Shown here one piece after another: positions 15,305 to 16,498 of a stretch of DNA of 16,498 bases (positions within the stretch are counted from its first letter, which is position 1; each line of letters opens with the position of its first letter). Position numbers and translations under genes: made by a program. The stretch is from Christensenellaceae bacterium. GTDB lineage: Bacteria; Bacillota; Clostridia; Christensenellales; Borkfalkiaceae. The stretch is from contig CAOMHR010000014.1 of NCBI GenBank assembly GCA_948482865.1, forward strand, positions 1 to 16,498, read 5' to 3'. The notes beneath the pieces are model-generated. The model had not been told where the DNA came from. It saw only the letters and a list, made by a program, of their open reading frames with translations, and made no database searches.

Positions 15305-15319
15305 ATATAAAAATTCTCC

Positions 15320-15676
15320 TTATAGCCTTTTTATTCTTCTTACCTTAAATTCACATTCGGGTTTTTCTTCACTGTAATAAGCCATAATCGCGGCAATTAT
15401 AGCGACTTTTATTTCATCGGTTAAACCATCTTCGCTAATTTCTTCGGTATTGACTTTTTCTATCTTTTTTGCTTTCTTGGGTCTTCTTGTCAAGAAAGCG
15501 AGATTATCGGTCTTTCTCAAAATCAACCCCAAGAGCCAAATTATGAAAATAATAATTACAATCCCGACCAATACGACTACAAATCCTATCAACGCATAAA
15601 TAAGAGCTTCCGCCTTATTGCTGAAATAGAAATTTCCGTCTTGATTCGGAATTATATCAAGCAAAGCATTCAGCAT
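15320..15676 (-). CDS. oadG: OadG/MmdD-like small membrane subunit
   Basis: This 118-residue protein has one strong transmembrane segment (about 25-53, ALIYALIGFVVVLVGIVIII) followed by a basic, charged cytoplasmic tail. The C-terminal stretch DEIKVAIIAAIMAYYSEE resembles the conserved end of gamma/delta subunits of sodium-pump decarboxylases. In known enzymes this subunit assembles the carboxyltransferase with OadB. Family members are short and divergent, so the call rests on topology, size and its place between a carboxyltransferase and the biotin carrier. The ATG at 15676 follows GAGGT by four bases, and that Shine-Dalgarno overlaps the upstream stop codon, implying coupling. Confidence 0.82.
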   Translation of the reverse strand: MLNALLDIIPNQDGNFYFSNKAEALIYALIGFVVVLVGIVIIIFIIWLLGLILRKTDNLAFLTRRPKKAKKIEKVNTEEISEDGLTDEIKVAIIAAIMAYYSEEKPECEFKVRRIKRL

Positions 15677-15683
15677 TATTACC

Positions 15684-16498
15684 TCACTTTACAAGCATCT
15701 GCAACGACGCAACAAGATATTGTTTTACAAATGAAGGTTGAATTATATTGTCTATATATCCGCCCTTTGCCGCATTCACAGGATCGGAATTTTCATCGGA
15801 ATACCGTTCGGTAAGTTTTTGCTTATCAACTTTCTTTTCGTCTGAAAATTCTATCTCTGCGCCCTGAATATCGTCAAACAACGCAATTTTTGAATTTGCA
15901 AAAGCATACGAATAGTCGTAGCCCATATTTTTTGCCGCAAAAACCGTATAACCCAACCCGATCGCCTTACCGACAACAACAGAAATCTTTGCGGAATCGA
16001 TGCAGTCGAGAATTGAAACGTATTCGCCTACTTCTTTAAGAACAAGGCTGTTATTTGCTTCAAGATTTTCTTCAATACCCACTGTGTTTACAAATGTAAC
16101 GTAGGGCAAACCGTAACAGCAGGCAAATTCTGCAAAATCTTTTATTTTTCTCACGTTAACGGCATTTAAGCTCACGCCGTTTTCACCGTCAAATATGACA
16201 GTAGCAACTGATATCCCGCCTATTCTTCCAAGCAAGCATTTGACTTCGGGTGCGCAAGCAGAGCCGATTTCCAAATAACTATCTTTATCAAATACAGACA
16301 GCAACGTTTCGTAATCAACTTTTTTATCAAGCGCGGCAATTGTTTTATTGAGTTCATTGCTCTCATTAACTGCAGAAGATAAAATTGTGTTGATTTTTAT
16401 AATTTTTTCTTTTACTTCGGACAAATTTTTGACGGCGAACGAAACAAGATTTGTTTTGTTTAAGCCGTTAACTCCGCCGACGTTAAATTTATCAATGT
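15684..16498 (-). CDS. Divergent MmdA-type carboxyltransferase (5' end beyond right edge)
   Basis: The frame stays open to the window edge, so this is the C-terminal ~270 residues of a larger carboxyltransferase. A TTG at 16424 is not its start. Segments such as ELNKTIAALDKKVDYETLLSVFD match the linker between the two crotonase-like halves of MmdA/PccB/transcarboxylase 12S enzymes. YGLPYVTFVNTVG, KISVVVGKAIGLGYTVFAAK, SYAFANSKIALFDDIQGAE and NAAKGGYIDNIIQPS follow the C-terminal half in order. The match is loose. The family PGF after the VTFVD strand is TVG, and the AYGGAY oxyanion-loop motif reads AIGLGY. It starts the visible operon, and its stop overlaps the oadG ribosome binding site. Methylmalonyl-CoA is the usual substrate of relatives, but the divergence leaves this open. 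Confidence 0.85.
   Translation of the reverse strand, partial: IDKFNVGGVNGLNKTNLVSFAVKNLSEVKEKIIKINTILSSAVNESNELNKTIAALDKKVDYETLLSVFDKDSYLEIGSACAPEVKCLLGRIGGISVATVIFDGENGVSLNAVNVRKIKDFAEFACCYGLPYVTFVNTVGIEENLEANNSLVLKEVGEYVSILDCIDSAKISVVVGKAIGLGYTVFAAKNMGYDYSYAFANSKIALFDDIQGAEIEFSDEKKVDKQKLTERYSDENSDPVNAAKGGYIDNIIQPSFVKQYLVASLQMLVK

Noticed and set aside
15684..16424. Stand-alone 246-residue half-carboxyltransferase starting at TTG 16424
   Set aside because: The reading frame continues without a stop to the window edge, with sensible protein sequence (for example GGVNGLNKTNLVSFAVKN), so it is a full-size gene cut by the edge rather than a truncated one.
1..16498. CRISPR array, insertion sequence, prophage, toxin-antitoxin or other mobile/defence system
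   Set aside because: No direct repeats with spacers, transposase, integrase, attachment site or small two-gene module was found on either strand. Gene content and strand use are uniform.

Overview
The window looks like chromosomal DNA of an AT-rich anaerobic Firmicute, most likely an uncultured member of the Clostridia. Three things suggest this. ADP-glucose pyrophosphorylase is encoded as a GlgC/GlgD pair. IspH is fused to S1 domains. A biotin-dependent sodium-pump decarboxylase is present. Fourteen genes are supported, all on the minus strand, so the window reads right to left. Two genes are cut by the window edges: glgA on the left and a carboxyltransferase on the right. No tRNA, rRNA, mobile element or CRISPR array is visible, and no gene-free stretch exceeds about 120 bases.

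Right block (16498 to 12241): a tightly packed decarboxylase operon. In transcription order it encodes a methylmalonyl-CoA-decarboxylase-type carboxyltransferase, a small OadG-like membrane subunit, a biotin carrier protein, the sodium-translocating subunit OadB, and an OadA/PycB/transcarboxylase-5S-type carboxyltransferase without its own biotin domain. One biotin carrier therefore serves two carboxyltransferase types and a sodium pump. A 13-bp RNA hairpin in the following gap marks the boundary to the next block.

Middle block (12186 to 7180): a BaiN/HI0933-family flavoprotein, a fused AroH-type chorismate mutase/cytidylate kinase, a PlsC acyltransferase and an IspH-S1 fusion. These genes overlap or nearly abut, and the block ends at a strong terminator (7136-7170). 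It combines aromatic amino acid, nucleotide, phospholipid and isoprenoid/translation functions.

Next comes a single-gene unit, htpG (7059 to 5251), with its own terminator (5217-5244). The left block is a glycogen operon in the order glgB-glgC-glgD-glgA. It starts from a near-consensus extended -10 promoter (5146-5174). The predicted start of transcription lies only about three bases before the glgB ATG, so glgB may be read from an essentially leaderless mRNA.

Most of the window is ordinary housekeeping and central metabolism. The points worth a second look are the AroH-Cmk fusion and its junction, the two-carboxyltransferase sodium-pump operon with a divergent CoA-type carboxyltransferase, the possibly leaderless glgB message, and RNA structures at the operon boundaries. 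I do not see a wholly new defence or mobile system.
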